Source: Pedobacter yulinensis
GTDB lineage: Bacteria > Bacteroidota > Bacteroidia > Sphingobacteriales > Sphingobacteriaceae
Reading direction: 5' to 3'
DNA length: 64,000 nt
Assembly (NCBI RefSeq): GCF_003029735.1
Contig: NZ_KZ686268.1
Location: 979,769-1,043,768, forward strand
Position numbers and translations under genes: made by a program. The notes beneath the pieces are model-generated. The model had not been told where the DNA came from. It searched no databases and worked only from the letters and a program-made list of their open reading frames with translations. Every line of letters begins with the position of its first letter. Position 1 is the first letter of the stretch. This document shows, in pieces, positions 1-9,448 of this stretch.

Positions 1-2398
1 TCAGGTTCAGTTTGAATCCGTTATCGAAAGAATGGTTGTAATCAACGCTGAGCTCAAATCCCCGGGTTTCCATTTCGCCATAATTGCGTCGTGGTGAGCC
101 CGCGCCAAATGTCGAGGGCAAGGTAACGCCGGCAGTGAGCATATCTGTCGTCTTCCGGGAGTACCAATCGAAGGTTAGACCCAATGCGTTATTGAAGAAC
201 CGGGCGTCGAGGCCAACGTCAAATGTTGACACGGTTTCCCAGGTAAGTGACCTTGAGATTGCAATCGGCGTTCCGATCGTGGCCTGGTTGGTGCTCCCAA
301 TCCACCAGCCCGATGATGAAGGACTCATGATAGGAAGGAAGGGATAAAATGAGGCTGTAGTTGTTCCTATGTCCTGGTTGCCCACAGAGCCGTATGATCC
401 CCGTAGTTTGAGGAATGACACCGTCTTGGCAAGGGGTTTCATAAAGGATTCTTCAGTTACGATCCATCCCGCCGAGGCTGAAGGGAAGAAGCCCCAAAGC
501 TCATTTCTTGGGAACCTGGAGGATCCGTCATAACGGCCATTTAGTTCCAAGAGGTATTTGTTTTTGTAATTATAGTTAATCCTGCTAAAGCCGCCCATAG
601 TAGCCCAGTGCGAGTCACGACCGGTAACGAACTGGTCGCCGATGGCGCCGGCTATGGAACCGATCGACGGATCAAGCAAGCCATTTCTACGCGAACTGTG
701 GTAGCCATTCTGAAAATACTCGATATCACCGCCCAGAATGAACTTAAAGTTATGATCGCTAAAGCTTTTGTTATAGGTTGCAAAGGCCTTACCAGTGTTC
801 ACTTCGGTTTGGTCTGAACTCACCAGCGTATAATCATAAGAAACCGGTTGGTAATTCTGCGAAACGGCAGCTGGCCATCCCGCCCAGAAGTCCCAGCCGC
901 GGGTACCACCACCAGTTGTATTGTAGCGTTCGTTTGTTGCAGAATAGGTATAGTCCACATCAACCGTCAGGTCTTTGAGCGGCTTGAAGGTGGCTCCTGC
1001 CGTGATCCTTGACAGCCCGGTTTTTGTACGGTTCATGTTCGCCTGTTCAGTTTCTGTTACAGCGCTTCTGAAGGGTTCGCCCTGATAGGTGCCATAAGGA
1101 TAAAATGCCGGCCAGCGATAGAGGTAGTAATATGGGCCATAGGTTGCGCTACTGAAACCAAAGGGGTCTGTTTTCAGCGTATTGGTATAAAACATCCTAG
1201 CCCGAACATCGATCCATTTGTTTACCGATGAGTTGATGCTGGCCGAAATATTATACCGGTCAAACTGATCCGGGTTTACCTTCAACACACCTTCTTGGTT
1301 GAGATATCCCAGTCCAACATTGTATGAGGTCTTTTCGCTGCCACCTGCAATGCTGAGGTTGTGGTTTTGCTGCGGACTCCATTTTCTCATGTATCTTTCT
1401 GCAGGATCCCAGGGCCGGTAGAAGAACAGTTTGCCATCCCTGATCTCGAAATCCCGGCCCATTACCATTTCGTCATCGAGCTCTTGTCCGCCATATTGTG
1501 CGCGCCAATCTCTCATCTTCTGAATCGCCAATTGGTCAATGTACATACCGACGATACCGGGTTGTACCGTGTTTGGATTTGTGCGTTGAAGTGCTGCAAG
1601 CGCGAACTCGGCACCCTCAACCGTACCTGCAATTTTCTGCAGCGTAGTCGGGGTAGACCAAGATAAATTGTTTGTGTAGTTTATCTTGCTGGGTGCATTT
1701 TTTTTACCCGACTTGGAGGTGATCAAAACAACACCCCATGCGGCCCTGGTTCCGTAAATGGATGTCGATGCCGCATCTTTCAATACCGAGATACTTTCAA
1801 TGTCATCTGGGTTAAGCAATTGCAGGCTTTGGATTTCCACGTTGTCCAGGAGGATAAGGGGTTGAGCCCCGCCGCCATTTAAAGACCCACGCAAGCCGCG
1901 TAGCCTGATGGCCGGGTCACGACCGAGGTCGCCGCTCGCTGTTGTGATGGTCAATCCCGGAACAACACCCTGAAGACCACGGGAAACATCGGTAATGGGA
2001 CGTGCCTGCAGTACTTTCGTGTCTACAGTTGTCACCGCGCCAGTAATGTTCGCTCTTTTCTGAGAACCATAGCCGACCACGACAATTTCGTCCAGGCCCT
2101 TCGAATCTGAACCCATTTTAACATTAATCACAGCTGTCGAACCAACCAGTTTCTCCTGGGTAACCGATCCGATATAAGAGAAAACGAGTGTGCTGCCGCT
2201 GTTTGCACGAATTGAATAATTTCCTTCGCTGTCAGACTGCGTGGCTGTTTGTGTTCCTTTGACCAAAACCGACACGCCAGGGATAGGCTGACCGTCGTCG
2301 GCCGACGTGATTTTTCCCGTAATGTTGATTTGCTGTGCATATGTTTCAGCCAGCAAACCAACAAAGACCAGAAAAAAAAGCAGTAGTTTTTTTTTCAT
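1..2398 (-). CDS. SusC/RagA-type TonB-dependent outer-membrane receptor (C-terminus cut by window edge)
   Basis: About 799 codons are visible and the reading frame is still open at base 1, so the end of the beta-barrel is missing. The product starts with a signal peptide (MKKKLLLFF..., ending near AQQ), then a carboxypeptidase-D-like regulatory domain (GKITSADDGQPIPGVSVLVKG), then a DEIVVVGYGSQKR segment at about residue 104 leading into the plug, then barrel strands. This order is typical of SusC proteins, which import oligomers across the outer membrane with a SusD lipoprotein lid. The SusD partner should lie off the left edge. The upstream region carries the same phased TGCG repeats as the second SusC gene at 9290, so the two are probably co-regulated. 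Its substrate cannot be read from the sequence. Confidence 0.93.
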   Translation of the reverse strand, partial: MKKKLLLFFLVFVGLLAETYAQQINITGKITSADDGQPIPGVSVLVKGTQTATQSDSEGNYSIRANSGSTLVFSYIGSVTQEKLVGSTAVINVKMGSDSKGLDEIVVVGYGSQKRANITGAVTTVDTKVLQARPITDVSRGLQGVVPGLTITTASGDLGRDPAIRLRGLRGSLNGGGAQPLILLDNVEIQSLQLLNPDDIESISVLKDAASTSIYGTRAAWGVVLITSKSGKKNAPSKINYTNNLSWSTPTTLQKIAGTVEGAEFALAALQRTNPNTVQPGIVGMYIDQLAIQKMRDWRAQYGGQELDDEMVMGRDFEIRDGKLFFYRPWDPAERYMRKWSPQQNHNLSIAGGSEKTSYNVGLGYLNQEGVLKVNPDQFDRYNISASINSSVNKWIDVRARMFYTNTLKTDPFGFSSATYGPYYYLYRWPAFYPYGTYQGEPFRSAVTETEQANMNRTKTGLSRITAGATFKPLKDLTVDVDYTYSATNERYNTTGGGTRGWDFWAGWPAAVSQNYQPVSYDYTLVSSDQTEVNTGKAFATYNKSFSDHNFKFILGGDIEYFQNGYHSSRRNGLLDPSIGSIAGAIGDQFVTGRDSHWATMGGFSRINYNYKNKYLLELNGRYDGSSRFPRNELWGFFPSASAGWIVTEESFMKPLAKTVSFLKLRGSYGSVGNQDIGTTTASFYPFLPIMSPSSSGWWIGSTNQATIGTPIAISRSLTWETVSTFDVGLDARFFNNALGLTFDWYSRKTTDMLTAGVTLPSTFGAGSPRRNYGEMETRGFELSVDYNHSFDNGFKLNL

Positions 2399-2442
2399 AA
2401 ACCTCTTGATAATTGTTGTTATAATTTTTGTCTTGTTAACCG

Positions 2443-2461
2443 AAACATGCAGGTACACGCA
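2443..2461 (-). promoter_or_regulatory. Proximal operator-like pair of direct repeats upstream of the first SusC gene
   Basis: On the minus strand two TGC(G/A)TGT copies follow each other with 10-bp spacing, 45 bp before the SusC start codon. The same arrangement is found 47 bp before the second SusC gene (9337-9355). Direct repeats in helical phase are a known mode of DNA recognition by DeoR-family repressors. Assignment to the DeoR protein at 9512 is inferred. Confidence 0.5.
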
Positions 2462-2534
2462 AGTTGTCGGGTTTAAAAGTAAATATCCTGATGTTTTCGA
2501 ACATTCCTTGCATCATAATCAATTTTAAACATAT

Positions 2535-2563
2535 AAACACGCATAAGGCTGCAGAAAACCGCA
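2535..2563 (-). promoter_or_regulatory. Distal operator-like cluster: three TGC repeats phased at 10 bp
   Basis: On the plus strand GCA trinucleotides end at 2543, 2553 and 2563, each 10 bp apart; read on the minus strand they are TGCGG, TGCAG and TGCGTGTTT. The block resembles 9449-9467 (shared AAACACGCA, a GAAA spacer and a CCGCA second half). It lies about 137 bp upstream of the first SusC start. Function as an operator is inferred from the duplication. Confidence 0.45.
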
Positions 2564-2641
2564 TTGTAAGATTGTAACATTATAGTCGCTAATTATTAAA
2601 GCGTGATTAGAAGCCGCCCGACAGACGGCCCGGAGGCGCAT

Positions 2642-2665
2642 AAAAAAAGGAGCCGGAGGCTCCTT
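2642..2665 (-). terminator. Intrinsic terminator after the first small secreted protein gene
   Basis: AAGGAGCC and GGCTCCTT form a perfect 8-bp stem with a GGA loop. On the minus strand it is followed by a run of T (plus-strand A run 2642-2648). It lies 30 bp beyond the stop codon of the gene ending at 2695. Confidence 0.8.
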
Positions 2666-2694
2666 GCTGTTGGTTAGTCGGCCTGGCGCCGCTA

Positions 2695-3057
2695 TCAGAT
2701 GGGATTAATTTCGACGATGTTCACTTCTACGAACCCAGGCCCTGCATATTGATTGAAGGTTGCTTGTGCTTCTGTACCATAAATATCGATGTATTCATAG
2801 CTGGTATAGGAAGATCCTTCAAACCGGATGCTGATCGTGAGCCGTTTTGGGCCATCATCATAATCACGCGTTACCCAGATGGGTAGGGCACCCAGTACGA
2901 ACGAGTCGTATGCCAGGTTGTAACTCGGCTCTGAGAATCTTCCGGCATGGCTAGAAATCGGTTTGAGAGGCACAACGCCTGCGGTGGCAGATTGTGTGGC
3001 TCCGATAAGCAGCATCCCAGCAAAGGCTGCGGTCGTAATAAAAGTTTTGAAACGCAT
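2695..3057 (-). CDS. Small secreted protein of unknown function, paralogue of the product of 3250-3609
   Basis: A 120-residue protein with a clear Sec signal peptide (MRFKTFITTAAFAGMLLIGATQSATAG). The mature part is about 95 residues and looks all-beta. I do not recognise a family. It shares with its neighbour the blocks YDSFV.GAL, DDGP.RL, IRFEGS, VDI/IDI, TFN.Y.GPGF and a shared C-terminal P-I, so the two arose by duplication. Both genes lie between two SusC loci on the same strand. This gene has its own terminator at 2642-2665, so it may be transcribed as a single gene. Periplasmic or outer-surface location is inferred from the signal peptide. Confidence 0.8.
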   Translation of the reverse strand: MRFKTFITTAAFAGMLLIGATQSATAGVVPLKPISSHAGRFSEPSYNLAYDSFVLGALPIWVTRDYDDGPKRLTISIRFEGSSYTSYEYIDIYGTEAQATFNQYAGPGFVEVNIVEINPI

Positions 3058-3249
3058 AGGATTAGGGTTTAGGTGATTAAAAACGGTTATTTATTGAAAC
3101 AGAATTGATTACTCTTATGGGACTGAAATCGATTATTCGTGCTAGTGAAATGATCAGCGTCGTTTATGGCCATAAATTAAGAGACTCATTTGCGGTTGAT
3201 CGCGACCAAAAGGGAAGAGATTTTCGCAAAGGGCTTACAAGCCGTGCCG

Positions 3250-3609
3250 CTAGATGGGCGTAATGGATTCAATCCAAACATCGGCAAAACCAGGCCCTGA
3301 ATATTCATTGAACGTGACGATCATGTCGGTTTCCCGAATATCAACCTCTTCATAAAAAGTTTGATACGACCCCTCAAACCGGATGGCTAACAAAAGCCGC
3401 TGCGGCCCATCGTCGAAAGTACGCTTGATGCGGAACTGAAGAGCACCATAAACAAACGAGTCGTATTGCAGTTCATATTCAGGGGCGGTCACAATATTTG
3501 CCGGAGCCTGGAGATATGGAACAGCCGGCGCGGCGTTGACCTCGCCGACACGGAGATAGGGCAGACATTCACAGAGCGCTGTTGCGCACAAAAAAGATTT
3601 GCGGTTCAT
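3250..3609 (-). CDS. Small putatively secreted protein, paralogue of the product of 2695-3057
   Basis: The start at 3609 (MNRKSFLCATAL...) gives 119 residues and places an N-terminal export-like segment before the conserved domain. An upstream extension to 3702 is possible but would read through the neighbouring terminator hairpin. The conserved domain matches the paralogue: YDSFVYGAL, FDDGPQRLLLAIRFEGS, TFNEYSGPGF, ending TPI. The N-terminus is odd: the hydrophobic core is interrupted by Glu and Arg (CECLPYLRVGEV), so it is a poor signal peptide compared with its paralogue and may be degraded or exported differently. Function unknown. Confidence 0.7.
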   Translation of the reverse strand: MNRKSFLCATALCECLPYLRVGEVNAAPAVPYLQAPANIVTAPEYELQYDSFVYGALQFRIKRTFDDGPQRLLLAIRFEGSYQTFYEEVDIRETDMIVTFNEYSGPGFADVWIESITPI

Positions 3610-3683
3610 AAGGATCGATTGATTAATTGTATAGTAAGTTAACCAATAATGCGTTATATAACAAAGGGTTATACTTCTTTTTG

Positions 3684-3714
3684 CAAAAAAAAAGCCTGGC
3701 AAAACTGCCAGGCT
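3684..3714 (-). terminator. Intrinsic terminator of the SusC-SusD-DUF4397 operon
   Basis: AGCCTGGC and GCCAGGCT form a perfect 8-bp stem with a 6-nt loop, and on the minus strand it is followed by about nine T residues. It lies 23 bp past the stop of the DUF4397 gene and closes the operon that starts at 9290. Confidence 0.9.
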
Positions 3715-3736
3715 AAGAAAGGAAGATCAATTATTA

Positions 3737-4528
3737 TTATTTGACATAATAGAGGGCAACGAAGGGCCGTCTTGGTTCGGTAGATGCAGTGCCAACACCA
3801 TTGTAACCGGTGGCAAAAATGGTGTAAACACGCTGGTTCAATGCTGTATTAACATTGCTGTAAGTTGCCAATGCAGTTGAGGTAGGAAGTGCTCCGGCAA
3901 CGCGAACGGACCATGAAATTGGCGTAGCAGTGTTAAATTTCAGCGTAAACTTCTCACTGATGCCCATAAACGGTATAGCCGAAGCCACTTTTACTGTCCC
4001 ATTGTAAAGATCGACAGCCGGCACGTTTGCCATCAGGTTAACAAAGCGATAACGCATAGATGCTGTATCGGGCAGACTGTAATCCTCTTCTACGAGCAGA
4101 CTTTTGGTATTGAGCGTATCTGCTACGTGCAGCGAATAATATTTACCGGCCACAGCGGAGACAGTTGTCTGGTAGATATTTACCGAATCTATTGAGGTTC
4201 CTCTTTTTGGAATTGAAAGCGACACCTGCGTAGCTCCCGGCATGACCGGCAGGTAATCGCCGGTTGAACCACCCAAGGTATTAAAGCCGCCGCCCGGAAA
4301 TGGATAACGGGTTTGTAGGTTTGCTCCACTGACGCGCACGCCGTTGATTTTGAGTTGTGCAGCTGGATTATTACGGAAAGCAACGTTATAGTTTACCTTA
4401 ATAAAGGCCATAGATGACTGATCTACCAATTCGTAGTCAGAAAATATGTTGCCCTCTTCCTTCTTGCATCCTGCAATAATGGCCATAGCCAAGACAGGGA
4501 TTAAATATATTTTTGAAAAAATCTTCAT
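3737..4528 (-). CDS. DUF4397-type outer-membrane lipoprotein, third gene of a SusCD operon
   Basis: A 263-residue protein with a lipoprotein signal (MKIFSKIYLIPVLAMAIIAGCKK, lipidated Cys21). The phrase RFVNLMANVPAVDLYNGTVKVA, about 155 residues in, is the hallmark of DUF4397 domains, which are beta-rich and often found on surface lipoproteins next to SusCD pairs in Bacteroidota. It starts 8 bp after the SusD stop and is followed by a strong terminator, so it is the last gene of the operon. The likely role is an accessory surface glycan- or peptide-binding lipoprotein; this is inferred from context only. Confidence 0.82.
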   Translation of the reverse strand: MKIFSKIYLIPVLAMAIIAGCKKEEGNIFSDYELVDQSSMAFIKVNYNVAFRNNPAAQLKINGVRVSGANLQTRYPFPGGGFNTLGGSTGDYLPVMPGATQVSLSIPKRGTSIDSVNIYQTTVSAVAGKYYSLHVADTLNTKSLLVEEDYSLPDTASMRYRFVNLMANVPAVDLYNGTVKVASAIPFMGISEKFTLKFNTATPISWSVRVAGALPTSTALATYSNVNTALNQRVYTIFATGYNGVGTASTEPRRPFVALYYVK

Positions 4529-4536
4529 GTTATGAC

Positions 4537-6177
4537 TTATTGATCGGGTAAACTGAACCAGGTTTCAAGGGTTGTATATTCATTTTTGTCTGCGCCCCAC
4601 TTGCGTATTTCGGCAATATTAAAAATGTACTCGGAGTTGTAGCGGGGCCGGATTCTATAGGCGTACTTTCCAGGAGTCGACGGGAAAAATTCTGAAGATT
4701 CTAGCTGCTTGAACTGCCTGAAAACGTCCGGACTATAATGATGTTTCCGAAGGTCACACCATTGCTCCTGACCAGCCCATCCCCACTGAGCAATGTATTT
4801 TTGACCCATAATGTCGGCAAGGGTCAGATCTCCGGCTGTCTTGACAACCTCGTTCGAAGCCATATAGGCTGTAATTTCTGCAGGTGTTATTGCAGGTGCC
4901 TGAACCAGGCCATTGCGGCCATACAAATTTACAAAGTCCATATGACCTCTGATACCATTGGTGTACGATGTCAGTGCACCGGCTTTGTCACCCTTCAGAA
5001 ACAGCGCCTCAGACTTGGCGAACTGCAGCTGCGAATAAGAGAATAAAGGAAATCGCGGTTTATCATTTGCTGCCGCACCTTGCCCGAACAGATACTTGCC
5101 GGGAAACAATGCCTGCGCCGTAGCGGTGGCAATGCCAAAGACGTGCGGAATTGTTTTGGTTGTAGGAAGATCTCCTCGTGTAGCCACCACGCCTCGGTAT
5201 ACACCGTTCGTTGCAGTCGATGTAGTGACCATTGGATTGATCATTCTTGTCAGCCTGGGGTCTGTAGAAGATTTAGGATCGACAGTTGGAGTTCCCCTGA
5301 CGCCGCCGCAAAGGTAATTAACGATGGGCTGACCAATACGGCCAGATCCGGCTGCGCCAAAAATACCGGCAAATACAGATAAAGGATTCGCATCTCCGGG
5401 AGCAGTTGTACTAGAATAAGGGAAGTTGCCCGCAAACCCGATGGTCGGATCTTCCGACGCAGCAGCAAATGAAAGATCCACGTATTTCACTACGCTATCT
5501 GCATAACGCGTCTTGAAATCATTCTTGGACGTCAGGTGACTGTATTGGGTGGCCAAAACCGCGTAAATGAATTTACGCCATTTTGCTTTATCGCCGCCAA
5601 ACAGCTGATCGGCATTTCTCAGGAAGTTTGAGTAGTCACCAACATCCGGCTTATTCAGTGCAACAAGCGCTTGCTGGCACCATAGCCGCACTTTAGCATA
5701 AACTTCTGGCTGATCCTGATATGCAAATTTCAACTGGTCCTTGAAGGCTTCGTCCAGGATAACCGGGCCATGAGAGTCGGTAAGCAATTGATAACCCCAT
5801 GCCTTCATAGCCAAGCCGATGCCTACAAGGGTATTTGCGCCTGCTGCCTCGCCATTGGTAATCATCTCTTCCAGGTTCAGGCCGAAACTGATGTAAACCA
5901 TGCGCCAAAGTGCGCCGCCGGTGTCGCTGGCTGAAAAACCATGACGCTCGAAAGCATTGTTCTCTGTTTGTGCGCCCATATTCTGAGTCAGATTAAACTG
6001 TGCATCGCGATAATCAAATGCAGGGTTGATCGCCATTTGGGCAATCATCGGTGCCAGCAGGTATTCTGGCTTGGTCTTTTGCGGCGATGCCGGATCTGTA
6101 TTGACGTCAAGTGCCTTTTTGCAGGCGCTGGCGGCGATCAACAGGAGAAAGACATATATTATTCGTAGTGATTTCAT
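4537..6177 (-). CDS. SusD/RagB-family nutrient-binding outer-membrane lipoprotein
   Basis: A 546-residue protein with a lipoprotein signal peptide (lipobox ending ASAC, Cys19), followed by LDVNTDPASP, a typical start for the SusD-like group 2 (PF12771-type) proteins. The C-terminal part has the aromatic-rich SusD ending (NIAEIRKWGADKNEYTTLETWFSLPDQ). SusD proteins form the hinged lid over the SusC barrel and bind the substrate. The gene starts 14 bp after the SusC stop, in the same operon. The substrate is unknown; the neighbouring amino-sugar genes make a GlcNAc- or MurNAc-containing glycan a reasonable guess. Confidence 0.93.
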   Translation of the reverse strand: MKSLRIIYVFLLLIAASACKKALDVNTDPASPQKTKPEYLLAPMIAQMAINPAFDYRDAQFNLTQNMGAQTENNAFERHGFSASDTGGALWRMVYISFGLNLEEMITNGEAAGANTLVGIGLAMKAWGYQLLTDSHGPVILDEAFKDQLKFAYQDQPEVYAKVRLWCQQALVALNKPDVGDYSNFLRNADQLFGGDKAKWRKFIYAVLATQYSHLTSKNDFKTRYADSVVKYVDLSFAAASEDPTIGFAGNFPYSSTTAPGDANPLSVFAGIFGAAGSGRIGQPIVNYLCGGVRGTPTVDPKSSTDPRLTRMINPMVTTSTATNGVYRGVVATRGDLPTTKTIPHVFGIATATAQALFPGKYLFGQGAAANDKPRFPLFSYSQLQFAKSEALFLKGDKAGALTSYTNGIRGHMDFVNLYGRNGLVQAPAITPAEITAYMASNEVVKTAGDLTLADIMGQKYIAQWGWAGQEQWCDLRKHHYSPDVFRQFKQLESSEFFPSTPGKYAYRIRPRYNSEYIFNIAEIRKWGADKNEYTTLETWFSLPDQ

Positions 6178-6191
6178 TACTTGTTCGTTTG

Positions 6192-9100
6192 TTAGAGTTT
6201 GATTCTTAAGCCGAGGTTAACACCCAATGGGCGTCCCATGCTGCCATAATCGATACCGAAACTTCCCGGACCAGGCGTACTCGGGTTATTGCCATTCGTG
6301 TCCGGATCCATACCTGTATAATTGGTGATCAGGAATACGTCTGTCAAAGTAGCATAAAGACCTAAACTAGAGATGAAACCGGTCTTGCTGATAAAAGAAG
6401 GACTGAAATCGTAGTTCAGCGTGATGTCTCTTAACCGAATTGTGTAAATATCCCGCTCAAAAAATTGTTCAGGTGCGATACCACCTGTGGTGCTGGTATA
6501 ATAAGTGGAGTACCGGTAAGGCGTGATCATGATGTTATTCCTGGTCGGGTTGTCCGTGTTTTCCAGCCCATCCTGGAGTACGCCATTCAGTATACGCGGT
6601 TGCTCACGGTCAAGTGTTTTGATACTCAGGCCCCTGCGGTAAAGCTCGTACTCGGTTTGGTTGTATACGTCCCCGCCAACCCTGAAGTCTAGCAGAAAAG
6701 ACAGACTCAGATTTTTATGGCGAATGGTGTTGAGATACCCCAGAGTGAACTGAGGTGCTCTGTCTCCTAAATATTCAAATTCAGATGAGCTTTTCAGCAC
6801 AGGCAAGCCGGTGTTTGGATTGATGAGAAGCTCCCCATCCTTATTTTTCATATTAACCCGTCCCGCTAAGGCCAGTGTACTTCTGCCTGGCAGCGACGAG
6901 GACCGTGCACCGTTTACCAGCCATGTATCAGACTCATAGAACTCCGGAAGATCGTCTGAAATTCCGTTCACGACTCCCTTGTTTCGTGTGAAGTTAAACG
7001 TCATGTCCCAACTCAGGTTTTTGTTCCGGATTGGTGCACCTGTAAGCTGGATCTCCAAGCCCTTGTTTTGCACATCGCCGCCGTTAAGGATTTTGATAAT
7101 CGTTCCTGTGCCATAGCTTACCCGGGGGCTAACGATCTGGCCACGGCTTTGACGCTGATAATAAGTGAAGTCAATACCAATCCGGCTTTTTAGGAAGCTC
7201 AGCTCTGTTCCGACCTCGAAGTCGTATGTTTTCTCAGGAACAAGTTTTGGATTACCACCAACAGTCGGGTCGTAGGTAAACCCACCACCGGTTGAGTTAC
7301 TTGTGATCAACCTGGTAGCGAGGGCATAATATTTTCCGGGTTCTTTACCAGTGATGCCTGCTGAACTTCTAAGTTTCGCGCTGCTCAGCCATTCCAGCTT
7401 TTTGACAGCCTCCAGCTCGCTGAAGTTAAAGGCAAGACTTGCAGATGGGTAAGCAAAATAAGGATTGTTTGGAAGCAAACGTGAAGCTGCATCCACACGG
7501 CCCGACAATGTCAGATATACAAGTTGCTCATAGCCGAGAATCGCCTGGGCAAAAACACCGGCGTTCCGGCGCCTGAAGATCGCCAACTTAGCCGATTGTG
7601 AAGTTGGAGCGGTGTTGTTGATGCTATAAAAATCAGGATCGAACATGTTTTGACCCCTTGCCGAATTAATCGTTGACGTGTAATCCTGGATGTTGGCGCC
7701 AATGATATAGGTATTGTTGAACTTTCCATACTTGTGTCTTGCGCTTACGTTCAGCGTACCATTGTAATTTTTGATTAGCTGGTTATACGTATTGATCACG
7801 CCACCTCTGGGTGAAGTTGCATTGCCTGATCCTGAATAGGACTGGGCATGATAAGCAAGAAGACCATCGGTATTGGAGATATCTGTGCCGAAAATACCCT
7901 GGATATTTAGCCATTTTGTTGGTTTGATCGTAATGTTCGCATTTCCATAGATGGTGTTTGTTTTGTCTTGTCCAAGGTTTTTGTTCACGTCCCATAACGG
8001 ATTGTCATTTTCGGTAAAGATTGAACCTGTCGTAAGAACGCGATTGCCAAGCGGATCGATCCAGTTCCGAACGTCATATCTTGATGGGAAAGCCAACAAG
8101 CCCATCAGGTAGCCGTTAAGCCCCTTGTTTGCCTTCCTGTTGTATGCATTGGTGTAACTTAACCGGGTAGTGATGGTGATGGCTTTTGATAAAGCGGTTG
8201 AACCGGTAAGCGATGTTACGAAACGTTCGTATTGCGTATTCGGTACCGTTCCTTTGTTGTTTACATATTCAGTAGACCAGCGATACGTCATCCCCTCTTT
8301 GCCTCCTTCAACGACGAGGCTGTTTTTCTGGGCAGTACCGGTCTTAAAGAAGTTTCCGATGTTGTCGTAAATTTCCTGGCCTTCAGGATAACGTGGCCCA
8401 AAAAACAAGCTGGAATTTCCGTCGTAGACCCCGTTAGATGCTCCCTGGCTATACACTTGCTGTATTTCCGGAGCATTGTTTACAGTTTCGATACGCAGCG
8501 ATCCATTGTAAGATACACTCGCTTTTCCCGCCTTTCCTTTTTTGGTTGTGATAATGATTGCACCGTTTGCACCCAGGTTACCATAAAGTGCTGTGGCTTC
8601 CGGCCCCTTCAAAATGGTATAGGTCTCAATATCTGCAGGGTTAATGTCCGATGCCCGATTACTGTAATCCTGGCCTCGGTTATTGCCATTTAAAGTCGTG
8701 TTGATCTGGTTAACGACCGAGTTGTCGATCGGTACACCGTCAAGAACCATCAGTGGTTGGTTGTCACCACTGATTGACACAATACCACGAAGCACGATTT
8801 GGGAAGAGGCCCCCGGATCGCCGTTTGTAGGATTGATAGCGAGCCCCGGTACGCGTCCGGCCAGGCCGTTAACAAAATTTTCCCGTCCAGTTTGCGTGAC
8901 CTCATCGCCTTTAACGGTCGTGGTTGCGTAACCAATCGATTTTTTGTCACGCTCGACGTTGTAAGCCGTTGTAATCGTGATGTCCTGCAACGAGGTCGCG
9001 TCGTTGGCCAGTTGTACATCGAGCGTTGTCCCTGAGACCGTGCGCTCCTGCTGCACAGTGCCAACAAAACTGAATACCAGCACATCGCCCCTCACTGCGA

Positions 9101-9290
9101 AGATGCTGTATCTGCCCTCAGCATTGGTTTGTGTCACGTTTTGCGTTCCCTTTACCCGTACCGATACCCCCGGCATGGGATCCTTGTCAGTCGCAGATGT
9201 AACCCTTCCGCTAACCGATATTCGCTGGGCGAATGCACCGGCATAGCAGAAAAGCAACCCCATTAAAATTTGGAGTAATTTTCTTTTCAT
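6192..9290 (-). CDS. SusC/RagA-type TonB-dependent outer-membrane receptor, complete
   Basis: A 1032-residue receptor. In order: signal peptide (residues 1-21, ending AFAQ), carboxypeptidase-D-like domain (GRVTSATDKDPMPGVSVRVKG), plug domain with the SusC signature GQDYSNRASDINPADIETYTILKGPEATALYG at about 205-240 (given here in pieces: GQDYSNRASDINPADIE, then TILKGPEATALYG), and a TonB-dependent barrel ending in LGLRIKL. It is the first gene of an operon with SusD and DUF4397 genes. The promoter region between 9290 and the divergent DeoR gene at 9512 carries two clusters of 10-bp-phased repeats. Full length for the family, no defects seen. Confidence 0.95.
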   Translation of the reverse strand: MKRKLLQILMGLLFCYAGAFAQRISVSGRVTSATDKDPMPGVSVRVKGTQNVTQTNAEGRYSIFAVRGDVLVFSFVGTVQQERTVSGTTLDVQLANDATSLQDITITTAYNVERDKKSIGYATTTVKGDEVTQTGRENFVNGLAGRVPGLAINPTNGDPGASSQIVLRGIVSISGDNQPLMVLDGVPIDNSVVNQINTTLNGNNRGQDYSNRASDINPADIETYTILKGPEATALYGNLGANGAIIITTKKGKAGKASVSYNGSLRIETVNNAPEIQQVYSQGASNGVYDGNSSLFFGPRYPEGQEIYDNIGNFFKTGTAQKNSLVVEGGKEGMTYRWSTEYVNNKGTVPNTQYERFVTSLTGSTALSKAITITTRLSYTNAYNRKANKGLNGYLMGLLAFPSRYDVRNWIDPLGNRVLTTGSIFTENDNPLWDVNKNLGQDKTNTIYGNANITIKPTKWLNIQGIFGTDISNTDGLLAYHAQSYSGSGNATSPRGGVINTYNQLIKNYNGTLNVSARHKYGKFNNTYIIGANIQDYTSTINSARGQNMFDPDFYSINNTAPTSQSAKLAIFRRRNAGVFAQAILGYEQLVYLTLSGRVDAASRLLPNNPYFAYPSASLAFNFSELEAVKKLEWLSSAKLRSSAGITGKEPGKYYALATRLITSNSTGGGFTYDPTVGGNPKLVPEKTYDFEVGTELSFLKSRIGIDFTYYQRQSRGQIVSPRVSYGTGTIIKILNGGDVQNKGLEIQLTGAPIRNKNLSWDMTFNFTRNKGVVNGISDDLPEFYESDTWLVNGARSSSLPGRSTLALAGRVNMKNKDGELLINPNTGLPVLKSSSEFEYLGDRAPQFTLGYLNTIRHKNLSLSFLLDFRVGGDVYNQTEYELYRRGLSIKTLDREQPRILNGVLQDGLENTDNPTRNNIMITPYRYSTYYTSTTGGIAPEQFFERDIYTIRLRDITLNYDFSPSFISKTGFISSLGLYATLTDVFLITNYTGMDPDTNGNNPSTPGPGSFGIDYGSMGRPLGVNLGLRIKL

Positions 9291-9336
9291 GAAAGCTTGG
9301 TTTTAAAATAATTAAATAAGTTGGTTTTGTTTGGTT

Positions 9337-9355
9337 AAACACGCATTAACACGCA
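9337..9355 (-). promoter_or_regulatory. Proximal operator-like pair of direct repeats upstream of the second SusC gene
   Basis: Two near-identical AACACGCA copies on the plus strand (TGCGTGTT on the minus strand), 10 bp apart and 47 bp from the SusC start. Matches the pair at 2443-2461 in sequence, spacing, orientation and distance. Binding by the adjacent DeoR protein is inferred. Confidence 0.55.
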
Positions 9356-9448
9356 TCTATAGTTTGTTCTGCTAAATATCTGAAAAAAAACAAGATAAAG
9401 CATATAAATTTCTGCATTTTTTTGCGCTGTTCAAAAAAAATCCAAAAT

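Noticed and set aside
3250..3609. Frameshift in the second small secreted protein gene
   Set aside because: A shifted frame in the leader meets a stop codon quickly and does not restore a better signal peptide, so the gene is left as read, with an unusual leader.
9413..9426. TGCA...TGCG pair with 10-bp spacing on the plus strand, in the SusC-DeoR interval
   Set aside because: It lacks the GTGTT part of the motif and is in the opposite orientation to the four repeat clusters; too weak to call.
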